From Symmachiella dynata (GTDB taxonomy: Bacteria; Planctomycetota; Planctomycetia; Planctomycetales; Planctomycetaceae), in the NCBI RefSeq assembly GCF_007747995.1, contig NZ_CP036276.1:626001-690000 (forward strand): 64,000 nucleotides of DNA. Reading direction: 5' to 3'. Made by a program: the position numbers and the translations under genes. Position 1 is the stretch's first letter; each line of letters starts with the position of its first letter. Below, piece by piece: positions 53,250-63,006 of the stretch. The notes under the pieces were generated by a model. That model was not told the DNA's origin. It was given only the letters and a program-made list of their open reading frames with translations, and ran no database searches.

Positions 53250-56200
53250 TCAATTCACCGAAAACATTTCCAGGCTATTCCAGTTGCCCCCCGGTTCGTC
53301 TTTGCCCTTTTGGGGAACCTTTGCCGTTGTTGTCGGCAATGGCGCCGGCTCCAAGAGCACACCGTACGGCCGGAACTTTTCGGTTTCGCCAGTCGAATCG
53401 TGGTAGAGCAATGCACGATTCGGTCCCAAACGACCGGCGGCGGGCGTGTCGATGATTTGACTGGAGTCGTTGGCGTTCATGCGGAAACAGACGCGGATTT
53501 CGATTTCCTTGAGCAGTTTGTTTCCCAGCCAACGACTGACGTTGTTGTAGGAATCACACCACATCAAGACGTGTACGCCGACCGTCGGCCCATCGGTGAG
53601 GATCTTGGCAAATTGCTTGCTGGCTGACGGCGGCTTATCGTCACTGCCACCCCACGAGCCGAAATCGTCGTCGTCCTTGCGCAATTCACGGAAGCCGGAG
53701 AGATTGACCGCGAAGAAATAAATCGGCGGCGCCGGTTCGTGCGGCGATTCCAGGCGGCGATCGACCACGGCCACCAGTTCATCGACCATCCGCTCCACCG
53801 CATCCGGTCCCCCGACGTCGACATTGTGACGGGTGGGGCCGACCGCCTGCTTCCACATGTCCAGTGAACCATGTTCGCTAGCGAGCGCATCGAGAACGTG
53901 GAATTGCACAGCGGACTGGTCCGCTTCGTCGGGCGGCGGGTATTGATAGCCCAGGCTGCTCAGACACGAGGTCATGATACCCAGTGCGGAATCGATGCTC
54001 TGTCCGGTAATCAGCAAATTGCTTCCCGCTTGTTGGGGAAACTCGACCGCTGAGGCGGCTTTGAGTTCCACCGGTTCGCCCAACCACACGCGGCCGCGCG
54101 TTGGTGGGGTTGATGGCGGAAAGGCGCTGATGAGTTCGTTGATTTCAGAGTTATTCTGCGGATCCGAGGGGATATTGCCTTCAAACACCACAGGCGGTTG
54201 CTGTGTCAGGCCGCCGCGTAGGGTCGCATTGTACATCCGCCGCAGTTTTTCGGAGCGTTGTTCGTCGTTTAGCCAAGCGATCTGGAAGGGATGATTGCCG
54301 TCCAGCAATCCATTGGCGTCGTTATAGATCGCTTCGCCCGGTCGCGTGAGCAACCGCGCGGCCGTGTTGTCTTCACTGAGAATCAAATGCGCATCCGCTT
54401 CGCTACATTGCAGCGCGATCCGCACCGCGACTTGGCCCAGGGTGCTGCGTGCCAAGGAATACGCGCCTCCCAATGACTGGGAGCCGAGCAAAACGTGAAT
54501 CCCAAACGCCCGCCCTTGCCGCACTAGTCGGTCCAGCAACAACGACGCGTTTTGCGACAGCTTGTCGTCTTCGGTGAAGAACTCTTGGAATTCGTCGACC
54601 AGTAGCATAATGCGAGGCATACGTTCGTCGGGCAGGGCATTGCGGAACATCTCCACATCCTGCACCCCGTGGGCGCGGAACAATTCACCACGTTCGGTGA
54701 GTACGGCATCAAGGCGTTGCAAGACGCTGACACCAAATTCACGATCACTTTCGATCGCAATCACGCGGGCGTGCGGCAGATGGCCGGAAGCGTACGCTTT
54801 GAATTCGACACCCTTTTTGAAATCGACCAAGTAGAATTCGACCTCATCCGGGCCGTAGTGCAGCGCTGTATTGGTGATCAGTGCGTGGAGGAAGGTCGAT
54901 TTTCCCGAACCGGTTTTTCCTGCGACCAATACGTGTTGCGACGTGCCACGCCCGAGCCGCAGATGTTGCAGGCTCGTTGCCCCCGCGCGTCCCAATGGAA
55001 CGTCGATCCCGGTGCGGCTATCGTGTTGCCACATGTCGGTCTCGGCCGGAGCGATCCTGTCAAAGGGGACTTCGACGCGACGTGCGTTTTTGGAGAGGTC
55101 TCCTGCCCAGCGAACGATCTGTGTGAACTGGGCCGATTCGGGGGGAGCGTCGAGTTTTAAGGCGTTGCCGGCCAGTTCTTCCCCCACAAATTCAAAGTGA
55201 TCATCGTGCCAAACCAGATGGGTTGCGCTGCCGACAAAATCTTCGAGTTCAGTTCCGTGTGGCAACGGCCGTGAGGAGTCGTAACTCATTAAGGTATTCA
55301 CGCCGCAGCGAGCGCCGCTATTGACGATGCTGATGAGCCGTCGCGCGGCGACATCGCCGATGTTGGCTGGAAAGTCGGCGACGACCAGAAAGTGGTACGG
55401 CTCGGCGACTTCACCGGCGAACTCGTTGTATTCCTCGATCGATTTGTATTCATTCCGCAGGTAGGTTTGGAAAACGTTTTCCATATGTTCAGTCAAATCG
55501 GCCAGCCGTTGCTCGATGTGCGAACCTTCGGTCCAAATCCGGCTATTGATTAGCAATTCGTCGTAATCGGCCAGATGCATGAACGATGAAAACTGCTCGC
55601 CCAATCCCACCGGATCGATGATGGTAAACCGCACCTTGCCGGCCGGAAGTGATGTTAAAATCCGCAGCATCACAGCCCGCAGCGTGTCGTTGGTTGCGCG
55701 GCGTCCGGCGCCGTCGGCCTGTAAAAACAATGACGGTCCGCTGGCGAAGGGAAGCAGAACCGGGAACTCCAAGGGAGCAGCCGGGGCCACCCGTTCATCC
55801 TCCACCACCGCCGCATCGGCACTGATATCGACATCAAAGTTCCCAAACCGAATTCCCTCCGGAACGTGCTCCGGCAGTTGCCAGGAATCGCTTTGTAGGG
55901 CATCTTCAGACAAAGCGCAGGCGGCCGCACGCTGGACAAGGTCTTGCTGTGTGGAAACGCAATCGGTCCAAAACTGGTTCCAGCTGGCGACGATGTCAGC
56001 CGTCTCGGTTGTGTACGTCTGTTCGGCCTGTTGTCGAGACGTTTCGTACACTGACCGAATCGTCTCAGGATCCTGTTGTGTGCGACGGGCTAAGCTCGCC
56101 AGTGCGGCTTGCCGGCGGGAGTTGATCCGTTCCATTTGGGAAATGCGTTGTTGTTCCATCCCCTCAATTTGTGCGGCAAATTCGCCATCGAGTCGTTCCT

Positions 56201-57272
56201 GGTCCGCTTGTCGTTGCCGTGCGGCATGGGCCACGTTGGCTTCATGTTTTTCAGTGGCCTGTGCGACGGTGCGGTCGCGCTGTTCGATCCGCGAGTCATG
56301 CCATTGTTGAAACCGCCGTTGTTTCTTGCGCAGTTCCTGGTCCGACCACGACCGCCAGTTGTGCAGCGACAATTCCGCCGTGGCAAAGGCGTCTTCCATT
56401 TCCTGGATCGCTGATTCGCAGCGACTGGCGGCAACGGCATACAAAATCACCATTGCGACGACGGTCAACCCTGCGGCGCTGCCTGCAGTTGTGGCGATCC
56501 ATGCGAGACTGGATTGTTGAACCCCCGCGCCGATTAATGTTGGTGGTAAAAGTAGGAATGCCAATAGAAAGCACGCCGCGCTGGACACAACGAACAAAAC
56601 AGCCGGGCGCCATCCGGTTAATAATTGTGAGGGCACATCCCGCCGCAATTTTAATAATTGCGCTCGGCCCCGTTTGGTCGCCTTCTCACAGCATTCGTAG
56701 GCCGCGTCCGGTTCGGTGGGGACGGGGTCCACTTCGGGAAGCAGACTCTCATGCCGTTGCCGTCGTTGTTGCAAAATATCTTTGGCTGTCTCAATGTCGT
56801 CGGCGAGAGCTTCGACGTTTTCGATCAAGTGTTCGCGGCTGTTTTGCAGCGTGTGCGTCAACTCTTCCAGCTTGCGTTTGGGGCTATCGCCGGAATCGTC
56901 ATCCAGCACCGACGAGACCATCCAAGCCGTGTCATCGTACGTCTTTTTTGAGACGGCGACGGCTCGGTCATATGTCCGGTTGATTTCGGCCGTTCGCGCG
57001 GTGTGGTGTTGGCGGGCTGCGCCTGCTTCGGTGTTGTATTGCGCCTCCACGTCCGCGGCTGCAACGGTATGTTCATTTTCAATCACACCCTGTGCGGAGG
57101 ACAACTCTTCGTTCAGCGCAGTGAGGCCATCGGCATAGAGTTCTTCGGCGGCTTGTAGCGCGCTGCTGTGTTGTTCTGCCGCGCTTCGCCAACGGCGATT
57201 CCTCGAATTGAGTTGGTCATGCAATTCAGTAACCAACCGCCGCTCAACAGTTGTCGGATCCTCGTTCGACAT
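53250..57272 (-). CDS. FtsK/SpoIIIE ATPase of a type VII-like (ESX) secretion locus
   Basis: A 1340-residue protein. Residues 1-200 are coiled-coil rich, followed by two membrane helices (about 219-272, VLFVVSSAACFLLAFLLLPP and IATTAGSAAGLTVVAMVILYAVA), a second coiled-coil stretch to about 430, then the FtsK/SpoIIIE domain. Walker A is VLVAGKTGSGKSTFLHAL (about residue 783) and Walker B RIMLLVDEFQEFFTEDD. A second, degenerate ATPase domain follows from about residue 1080 (NLLITGQSIDSALGIMTSC). EccC/EssC usually have three ATPase modules and FHA domains, here one canonical module and one degenerate one are seen. ATG 57272 has AAGGAAG upstream. Two WXG100-like genes and a coiled-coil gene precede it on the same strand, so it probably powers export of these. 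Confidence 0.88.
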   Translation of the reverse strand: MSNEDPTTVERRLVTELHDQLNSRNRRWRSAAEQHSSALQAAEELYADGLTALNEELSSAQGVIENEHTVAAADVEAQYNTEAGAARQHHTARTAEINRTYDRAVAVSKKTYDDTAWMVSSVLDDDSGDSPKRKLEELTHTLQNSREHLIENVEALADDIETAKDILQQRRQRHESLLPEVDPVPTEPDAAYECCEKATKRGRAQLLKLRRDVPSQLLTGWRPAVLFVVSSAACFLLAFLLLPPTLIGAGVQQSSLAWIATTAGSAAGLTVVAMVILYAVAASRCESAIQEMEDAFATAELSLHNWRSWSDQELRKKQRRFQQWHDSRIEQRDRTVAQATEKHEANVAHAARQRQADQERLDGEFAAQIEGMEQQRISQMERINSRRQAALASLARRTQQDPETIRSVYETSRQQAEQTYTTETADIVASWNQFWTDCVSTQQDLVQRAAACALSEDALQSDSWQLPEHVPEGIRFGNFDVDISADAAVVEDERVAPAAPLEFPVLLPFASGPSLFLQADGAGRRATNDTLRAVMLRILTSLPAGKVRFTIIDPVGLGEQFSSFMHLADYDELLINSRIWTEGSHIEQRLADLTEHMENVFQTYLRNEYKSIEEYNEFAGEVAEPYHFLVVADFPANIGDVAARRLISIVNSGARCGVNTLMSYDSSRPLPHGTELEDFVGSATHLVWHDDHFEFVGEELAGNALKLDAPPESAQFTQIVRWAGDLSKNARRVEVPFDRIAPAETDMWQHDSRTGIDVPLGRAGATSLQHLRLGRGTSQHVLVAGKTGSGKSTFLHALITNTALHYGPDEVEFYLVDFKKGVEFKAYASGHLPHARVIAIESDREFGVSVLQRLDAVLTERGELFRAHGVQDVEMFRNALPDERMPRIMLLVDEFQEFFTEDDKLSQNASLLLDRLVRQGRAFGIHVLLGSQSLGGAYSLARSTLGQVAVRIALQCSEADAHLILSEDNTAARLLTRPGEAIYNDANGLLDGNHPFQIAWLNDEQRSEKLRRMYNATLRGGLTQQPPVVFEGNIPSDPQNNSEINELISAFPPSTPPTRGRVWLGEPVELKAASAVEFPQQAGSNLLITGQSIDSALGIMTSCLSSLGYQYPPPDEADQSAVQFHVLDALASEHGSLDMWKQAVGPTRHNVDVGGPDAVERMVDELVAVVDRRLESPHEPAPPIYFFAVNLSGFRELRKDDDDFGSWGGSDDKPPSASKQFAKILTDGPTVGVHVLMWCDSYNNVSRWLGNKLLKEIEIRVCFRMNANDSSQIIDTPAAGRLGPNRALLYHDSTGETEKFRPYGVLLEPAPLPTTTAKVPQKGKDEPGGNWNSLEMFSVN

Positions 57273-57371
57273 AAAAGACTTCCTTTTTCCAGGCGAGCAA
57301 CGCAAACGTATTATGTGACCGAAAAGTCATGGCGGAGCGATGATCGCGCTCCGAGGGTGACACTCACAGAA

Positions 57372-57608
57372 TCAATCATGGGCCTCGGCATTGCAGGCAT
57401 TTTGAGCTTTCCGCACCACCGATCCGTATAACTGCGTCGACTCAATCGTTAATTTCACAGCGTGCATCAGCGGCATTAATTCGGTTTGTTCAAAGGCAAG
57501 GCTGTTCGCGTCGTTCCAATGTTCGCGCGTCTCCAGCCACGCGGCTTCCAACCGTTCGGCCGCTTTGGCCAACTGTGCCGCTCCGCTACTGACGTCTCCT
57601 GCACGCAT
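57372..57608 (-). CDS. WXG100-like small protein (78 aa)
   Basis: A 78-residue, helix-rich protein with two predicted helices around a WND turn (EHWNDANSLAFEQTELM), the position of the WXG motif in ESAT-6-like proteins. Length fits the family. The start ATG 57608 is preceded by GGGGAGAG. It lies 15 bases after the coiled-coil gene and 99 bases before the FtsK-like ATPase start, so one operon is likely. Assignment to WXG100 rests on length, helix pattern and context; the motif is a variant. It probably forms a heterodimer and is a substrate or adaptor of the ATPase. Confidence 0.65.
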   Translation of the reverse strand: MRAGDVSSGAAQLAKAAERLEAAWLETREHWNDANSLAFEQTELMPLMHAVKLTIESTQLYGSVVRKAQNACNAEAHD

Positions 57609-57623
57609 GATGTTCTCTCCCCG

Positions 57624-58190
57624 TCATTCTGTTGTTGCCGGCCCGGGCGCTGCCGGTTTTGTTTCTTTGTCAGGCTCCGTTGCGGAACTCTCCGTCGCGT
57701 CTTGTCGCGGTAGACGTTCGGCATAGCGATCGAGTGATTCAACCATCCTCTGCAACTTGCCGATCGCCATTGGCAATTCTCGTTTGAGGATGCCTTCCAG
57801 ATGGCCGTTCCGTCCGCGAAAATCATCCGATTCGCGTTGCAGTTTGATTGTCCAATGTCGCACGACTTGAATTTGATCCTGTGCGAATTGCAAGCGCGCC
57901 TTGGCGTTGGCCAGCCGTTTTCGTTCTTCGATACAAGCGGGGCCTTGGCCTTCATACGTGCGCATCTGGGCAATTTCCAATTGCGTACGGGCTTGGGCCA
58001 CACCGTCGAAGTTTCGCTTGACCTGCTGTTTCCAATACCCCGGTCGGTCATGTTCAATCCATTCCATCGTCCGCAAGACCTCTTGCCGTAACGAATCGAC
58101 CGCTGAGGTCGCCTCGTCCGCAAAACGAATCAGCGCTCCGCGGAAAGCGTGCAGGGCTTCAATCGATGTCACATGGGCAGGTGTTGTCAT
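57624..58190 (-). CDS. Coiled-coil protein of the type VII-like locus
   Basis: A 188-residue, mostly helical protein: SLRQEVLRTMEWIEHDRPGYW, LAQ/LEIAQMRTYEGQGPACIEE-type sequence and a heptad-rich middle (KRLANAKARLQFAQDQIQVV). The C-terminus (about 30 residues) is rich in Thr, Ala and Pro. The N-terminal part around EWIEHDRPGYW has a WIEHD turn that vaguely resembles a WXG-type loop. The open frame extends 33 bases upstream to TTG 58223; ATG 58190 was chosen. It is followed after 15 bases by the WXG-like gene. No database family was recognised; it is probably a substrate or structural partner in the locus. Confidence 0.65.
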   Translation of the reverse strand: MTTPAHVTSIEALHAFRGALIRFADEATSAVDSLRQEVLRTMEWIEHDRPGYWKQQVKRNFDGVAQARTQLEIAQMRTYEGQGPACIEERKRLANAKARLQFAQDQIQVVRHWTIKLQRESDDFRGRNGHLEGILKRELPMAIGKLQRMVESLDRYAERLPRQDATESSATEPDKETKPAAPGPATTE

Positions 58191-58282
58191 AACGGCAAAT
58201 AAAATTTCGGTGGATAGGGGCAATGGATCGTGGCAGCGCTGTCATTTAAAGCCGGTTGGAAAACCAAAAACATACGAGGGTC

Positions 58283-58361
<79 letters not shown>

Positions 58362-58375
58362 TTTCCAATAGGTCG

Positions 58376-58648
58376 TCAACGTTGTTGCAAGTATTCCTCA
58401 ATCCGTTCCGCTTTGCGCATCAGATAGGGGATGTGTTGTTCGTTGGCTTCGACAAAGCGGAGCAAAAATGTGAGGTGCTGTTTGAACTCTTCGGTGAATT
58501 TGATGTTTTCCTGGTCCCGCCAACTGGCACCGAGGGCGTCGAGTTGCCCGGAAATCCCGGAGGCGCGATCGACCAGTTCCACATTGAATTTCTTCAAGGT
58601 CTGTGCAAATTGTCTCAGTTCACCCGGATCAACAACGGCCTGCGGCAT
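58376..58648 (-). CDS. WXG100 family ESAT-6-like protein (90 aa)
   Basis: A 90-residue protein that fits the WXG100 pattern: two helices (VVDPGELRQFAQTLKKFNVE to QLDALG, then ENIKFTEEFKQHLTFLLRFV) around the turn ASWRDQE, with Trp in the WXG place and RD in place of xG. The C-terminus (MRKAERIEEYLQQR) is helical. ATG 58648 is preceded by GGAG. It leads the four-gene type VII-like cluster on the minus strand, with repeat family C between it and the next gene. It is probably a secreted small substrate or adaptor. Confidence 0.75.
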   Translation of the reverse strand: MPQAVVDPGELRQFAQTLKKFNVELVDRASGISGQLDALGASWRDQENIKFTEEFKQHLTFLLRFVEANEQHIPYLMRKAERIEEYLQQR

Positions 58649-59030
58649 AACGATACTCCACTGCGGTTTCGACACATTGTAACGGTTGTGTTGGAATGGA
58701 CTCGTGCGGCGCGATGAAACCCATACTCTTTCTACGAGAAACGGGGGCGACTATTCACAACAAATCGTCAGCCCGTAACACCGCGGCACCGGAGTATTCT
58801 ACCGCGAATAGCCGGCCGGAGTAGGTAGAATCGCCTTTCGCCTGCTTAAGATAGCTACGGCGCAACGTTTTTTGCACAATCCCCACTTCAGGGACCTGCC
58901 GCATCGAGCATGACTCTCCCAAAACCAAGCGGAATTGGGGACGCGTTGAGCGTTTTGCTTGCGTCGTCAGCGGAGCTGATGTGCAGTCGGTATTGAGAGG
59001 CCTGCGCTGTCTGAAATGACGGCGAACGCC
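58649..59030. other. Gap between type VII-like locus and pst operon
   Basis: About 380 bases with no supported gene. It contains the upstream region of the WXG100 gene. No terminator with a T tract was found after pstB; no repeat recognised. Confidence 0.4.
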
Positions 59031-59909
59031 CTAACCGAATCGACCGTTGATATAATCGGCGGTCTTTTGCGTTTTGGGGGCTGTGAACATATCGGCCGTG
59101 ACGCCGGTCTCCAGCAATTCGCCGTTGAAGAAAAAGGCCGTCAGATCCGAGACGCGAGCCGCTTGTTGCATGTTGTGCGTCACGATCACGATCGTGAAGT
59201 GCTCTTTCAACTCGAAGATCAAGTCCTCAATCCGCGCCGTCGAGGCGGGATCGAGCGCCGAGGCGGGTTCGTCCATCAGCAGCACGTCGGGATTGGTGGC
59301 CAGCGCGCGGGCAATACACAGCCTCTGTTGTTGGCCGCCGGAAAGTTTCAACGCCGACTCGTCCAGACGATCCTTGACTTCATCCCACAACGCCGCCTGG
59401 GCCAGCGAGCGTTCGACAATTTCATTCAGGGCCGGGCGGTGACGCGTCCCGGCTACGCGCGGCCCATAAGCCACATTGTCAAAAATGGACTTCGGAAACG
59501 GATTGGATTTTTGAAAAACCATGCCGACTTGTTTGCGCAACTCCACCACATCGGTGCCGGGGGCATAGATGTCTTGTTGATCGACAAGAATCGTACCTTC
59601 CAAACGCGTGTCATCGATCAAGTCATTCATGCGGTTGATCGACCTTAAAAAAGTCGACTTACCGCAGCCACTGGGACCAATGAGGGCCGTCACGCGACGC
59701 GGGGGAATTTGGATCGAAACATTCGACAAAGCTCGAACGGCGCCGTAATGAAAATCAAGATCCCGCACTTCAATTTTTGCCGCCACATCGTTCACCGTGG
59801 TTTGGGAGGCATTGGCACACGCGTCCTGACCCAAGGGGTCGGAGCCGACTGCCGACTGCGAGCGCGCAGTCGGTTCGTGATCGACCGTAGAATGAATATT
59901 GGATGTCAT
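59031..59909 (-). CDS. pstB: Phosphate ABC transporter ATP-binding protein
   Basis: A 292-residue ABC ATPase that powers high-affinity phosphate uptake. The N-terminus is about 35 residues longer than usual. The core has [20 protein letters not shown] (Walker A), the PstB-typical [13 protein letters not shown], the signature [17 protein letters not shown], the Walker [14 protein letters not shown] and the His-loop [15 protein letters not shown]. It lies 34 bases after pstA in the order pstS-pstC-pstA-pstB. Confidence 0.96.
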   Translation of the reverse strand: MTSNIHSTVDHEPTARSQSAVGSDPLGQDACANASQTTVNDVAAKIEVRDLDFHYGAVRALSNVSIQIPPRRVTALIGPSGCGKSTFLRSINRMNDLIDDTRLEGTILVDQQDIYAPGTDVVELRKQVGMVFQKSNPFPKSIFDNVAYGPRVAGTRHRPALNEIVERSLAQAALWDEVKDRLDESALKLSGGQQQRLCIARALATNPDVLLMDEPASALDPASTARIEDLIFELKEHFTIVIVTHNMQQAARVSDLTAFFFNGELLETGVTADMFTAPKTQKTADYINGRFG

Positions 59910-59943
59910 GATGGCCTGACTTTCGCTGATCCAGATGTTGGGT

Positions 59944-60822
59944 CTATCGGAAATTCTTTTTGCCTTGCCGGTAACGTACAGCCACAGCCAACGCGTTCAT
60001 GCACAACAGGACCGTTAACAACACAATAATCCCGGCTGCAGCCACATTCTGAAACTCCGCGCGCGGCAACGATGTCCAGTTGAAAACTTGAATCGGCATA
60101 ACTGTGAATTCGTCCATGGGGCTGGTCGGCGAAAAGGGAATGAACGTCATCGCCCCCACTGCCAACAGCGGAGCCGCCTCGCCCAAGGCGCGTGATAAAG
60201 CCAGGATGACTCCGGTCATGATTCCCGGCAGCGCTGCTGGCAGCACTTGATGACGCACCGTTTGCCACCGTGTTGCCCCCAATGCCAGGGAGGCATGTCG
60301 AATCGAACCGGGAACGGCCCTCAGCGACTCTTGGGCAGCGATAATCACCACCGGCAACACCAACAGCGACATGGTCAATGCCCCGGCAATCACGCTTCTG
60401 CCCAATTCCATTGTGCGGACGAATAGCCCCAAACCCAGGATGCCGTACACGATTGACGGCACGCCTGCCAGATTTGAAACATTGGTTTGCACGATTTTTC
60501 GCCAGATGCCGTCGCGGGCGTATTCTTCGAGATAAATCGCCGCCCCGACTCCCAACGGAACGGAAATCAAACCGGTTAAGGTGATCAGCCACAAACTGCC
60601 GAACAGCGCGGTTCGAATTCCGGCTTGTTCTGGAAATCGCGAAGGGCCGTCCACGAGAAAGTCAAAACTGACCCACGAAGCTCCCCGCCATAGAATCGCT
60701 GTTAACAGGGCGATCAACGTGGCTGCGCAGACCAATGTCGCCGCCAAACAGGCACATTTGAAGAGCTGGTCAATGCGGCGTTTGTTGCGCTGCCGCCGGT
60801 TGGGCGACCCTACGTAACTCAT
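59944..60822 (-). CDS. pstA: Phosphate ABC transporter permease PstA
   Basis: A 292-residue inner-membrane permease with about six membrane helices. The PstA family is visible from [48 protein letters not shown] and [22 protein letters not shown] (EAA-like loop contacting PstB). Its ATG overlaps the stop of pstC (ATGA), indicating translational coupling. It forms the channel with PstC. Confidence 0.95.
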   Translation of the reverse strand: MSYVGSPNRRQRNKRRIDQLFKCACLAATLVCAATLIALLTAILWRGASWVSFDFLVDGPSRFPEQAGIRTALFGSLWLITLTGLISVPLGVGAAIYLEEYARDGIWRKIVQTNVSNLAGVPSIVYGILGLGLFVRTMELGRSVIAGALTMSLLVLPVVIIAAQESLRAVPGSIRHASLALGATRWQTVRHQVLPAALPGIMTGVILALSRALGEAAPLLAVGAMTFIPFSPTSPMDEFTVMPIQVFNWTSLPRAEFQNVAAAGIIVLLTVLLCMNALAVAVRYRQGKKNFR

Positions 60823-61790
60823 TCGTACTTCTCTCGCATTTTACTGAGCATCCATTGCGAGACGATGTTCATCAACAACGTCATCGCAAACAACAACAAG
60901 CCCACAGCAAATACCGTGTAGTATTCCGTCGAACCGTGCGGCGTATCTCCCATGCTGACCTGCGCGATGTATCCCGTCATCGTCTGAATGCTTTCCAGCG
61001 GATTGAGTGTCAACTTGGGGGTAGCGCCCGCGGCGAGCGTGACCGCCATGGTCTCCCCAATCGCGCGAGAAATTGCCAACAAAAACGAGGCGACAATCCC
61101 TGAGAGCGCGGCCGGAACAACCACCCGCGTGATCGTATCGAACTTCGTGGCTCCCAACGCAAACGCCGCCTCACGTAGCGAACCGGGTACGCTGCGCAAC
61201 ACATCTTCGCTGAGTGAAATAATGATCGGCAAAATCATGATGCCCACCACGATGCTGGCCGATGCCGCGTTGAATACGTCGGCATCCGGGAAGATGGTGC
61301 GGATCAGCGGAGAGATGAAAATTACGGCGATATAACCGTAGACCACTGAGGGAATCCCCGCCAGGATCTCCAACATCGGTTTGACGATCTCCCGAAACCG
61401 CGGTGACGCATATTCGCTGAGGTAAATCGCCGTAGACAATCCGACAGGCAGTGCGACCAGCGCCGAGCCACATGCAACTAACAGCGTACCGCACACCAAG
61501 GGCAGTACGCCGAAGTGCTGCGGCTTCAGTAGCGGCGTCCAACGCGTTGATGTCAAAAATTCTTTGAGTGAGACTTCCGCGAAAAAACCACTCGACTCAA
61601 AGACCAATACAAAGACGATCCCCAACGTCGTCGCCACGCTGACTGCTGCGCAGAAGGAGAGTGCCGCATGCACCAATTGTTCGGAGAAACGGCGCATCCA
61701 ATCCGATTTTCCGGGCGTGCCGACGAAGGATCTCTCGCGTTTTTCAGGGCTGGAAACCTTGGCCGTTGCAGACAATGTCTCTCCGATCAT
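60819..61790 (-). CDS. pstC: Phosphate ABC transporter permease PstC
   Basis: A 323-residue permease with about six to seven membrane helices. Family elements include [41 protein letters not shown] and [24 protein letters not shown] 61790 begins one base after the pstS stop (TGAGATG), consistent with coupling; the longer frame upstream overlaps pstS and was not used. It works with PstA, PstB and PstS. Confidence 0.94.
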   Translation of the reverse strand: MIGETLSATAKVSSPEKRERSFVGTPGKSDWMRRFSEQLVHAALSFCAAVSVATTLGIVFVLVFESSGFFAEVSLKEFLTSTRWTPLLKPQHFGVLPLVCGTLLVACGSALVALPVGLSTAIYLSEYASPRFREIVKPMLEILAGIPSVVYGYIAVIFISPLIRTIFPDADVFNAASASIVVGIMILPIIISLSEDVLRSVPGSLREAAFALGATKFDTITRVVVPAALSGIVASFLLAISRAIGETMAVTLAAGATPKLTLNPLESIQTMTGYIAQVSMGDTPHGSTEYYTVFAVGLLLFAMTLLMNIVSQWMLSKMREKYE

Positions 61791-61791
61791 C

Positions 61792-62766
61792 TCAATCGTC
61801 CGTCGTCGATCCCGGTGTGGGTTCCGTGGTCGTGCCCGCGATGACCTGTTCGACCAGTTCGACATTTTTTTGATGTTGCTCTTCTGAAACCGGCACGTAA
61901 CCGACCTCTTCAACAAGTTGAGCAGCGTGTTTTAAGTAGAATTGTATAAAAGCCGCCGTAGGCGGTTGCTTGAGCGATGCTGTTTTGATGTACAACAGCA
62001 ACGGCCGGGACAACGGTTCGTAGCTGCCGTTTCGCACGGTTTCGGTCGAAGGTTGAACGCAACCCTTACCGCTATCCACACCAATCAGCTTTAAGGAATC
62101 GCGGTTTTCCGCGTAATAGGCGTAGCCGAAATACCCCAAGGCATACTTGTCGGCTGTCACCCCCCGTACCAAAACGTTGTCGTCTTCGCTCGCGGTATAA
62201 TCAGCCCGGCTGGCTTTTTCTTGGCCGACGATCACTTCTGTGAAATAGTCGAATGTCCCAGAGTCGGTACCCGGTCCGTACAGTTTGATTTCTTCAGCCG
62301 GCCAAGCGGGATTGATGTCGCTCCATTTTTTGACGGAGCTTTCCGGCTTCCAGATGTCTTTCAATTGTTCCAAGGTCAAGCAATCAAACCAATCGGCTTC
62401 AGGATGCGCGACGATTGCTAGACCGTCGTAGGCGACTTCCAACGTCACAAATTCGATTCCCGCTTTTTCGCAGATCGCGCGTTCCGTCTCCTTAATGACT
62501 CGCGATGCATCGCAGATATCAATCTCGCCCGAGCCGAACTTCTTAAACCCGGCTCCGGTGCCGGAGGTCCCCACACTGACCTGCACGTCAGGATTGTCTT
62601 TGAGAAACTCTTCGGCAACGGCGATCGTAATCGGAGCCACCGTGCTCGAACCGTTGATGCTCACGGCACTCGCACGGCTACTGTCACGATTTCCACATCC
62701 CGAAATCGCGACGATTCCTGCGACAAAGGTTATCGCGACCATCAGTCGCATGAAGACGTGATTCAT
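61792..62766 (-). CDS. pstS: Phosphate-binding periplasmic lipoprotein PstS
   Basis: A 324-residue substrate-binding protein. The N-terminus is a lipoprotein signal ([17 protein letters not shown], lipobox ISGC). The phosphate-binding family is recognised from [40 protein letters not shown] and [17 protein letters not shown]-type sequence. It delivers phosphate to PstC/PstA outside the cytoplasm. It is the first gene of the pst operon. No clear Pho box was identified in the 240-base upstream region. Confidence 0.95.
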   Translation of the reverse strand: MNHVFMRLMVAITFVAGIVAISGCGNRDSSRASAVSINGSSTVAPITIAVAEEFLKDNPDVQVSVGTSGTGAGFKKFGSGEIDICDASRVIKETERAICEKAGIEFVTLEVAYDGLAIVAHPEADWFDCLTLEQLKDIWKPESSVKKWSDINPAWPAEEIKLYGPGTDSGTFDYFTEVIVGQEKASRADYTASEDDNVLVRGVTADKYALGYFGYAYYAENRDSLKLIGVDSGKGCVQPSTETVRNGSYEPLSRPLLLYIKTASLKQPPTAAFIQFYLKHAAQLVEEVGYVPVSEEQHQKNVELVEQVIAGTTTEPTPGSTTDD

Positions 62767-63006
62767 GGTGTCCTCGGTATCCGCTGGGAGAGCCTTGCGC
62801 TGCGGAGAGTAGCATAAAGTTGTGAAGAAATTGCAAAGATGCCCTGCGCCGCGGGGAACGCAAATCCGTGGTCGTTCGGGGGGCGTCGAGTGCTAGCGTA
62901 TGTTGACCTGGGCTCAGTCGACGACGGGCCGCGCGGTGCGGCAGGGTACGGATCGACAGCGCAGCGGCGGGTGTATCCTTGGGCGGATGGAATGCCAGCG
63001 CGTAGG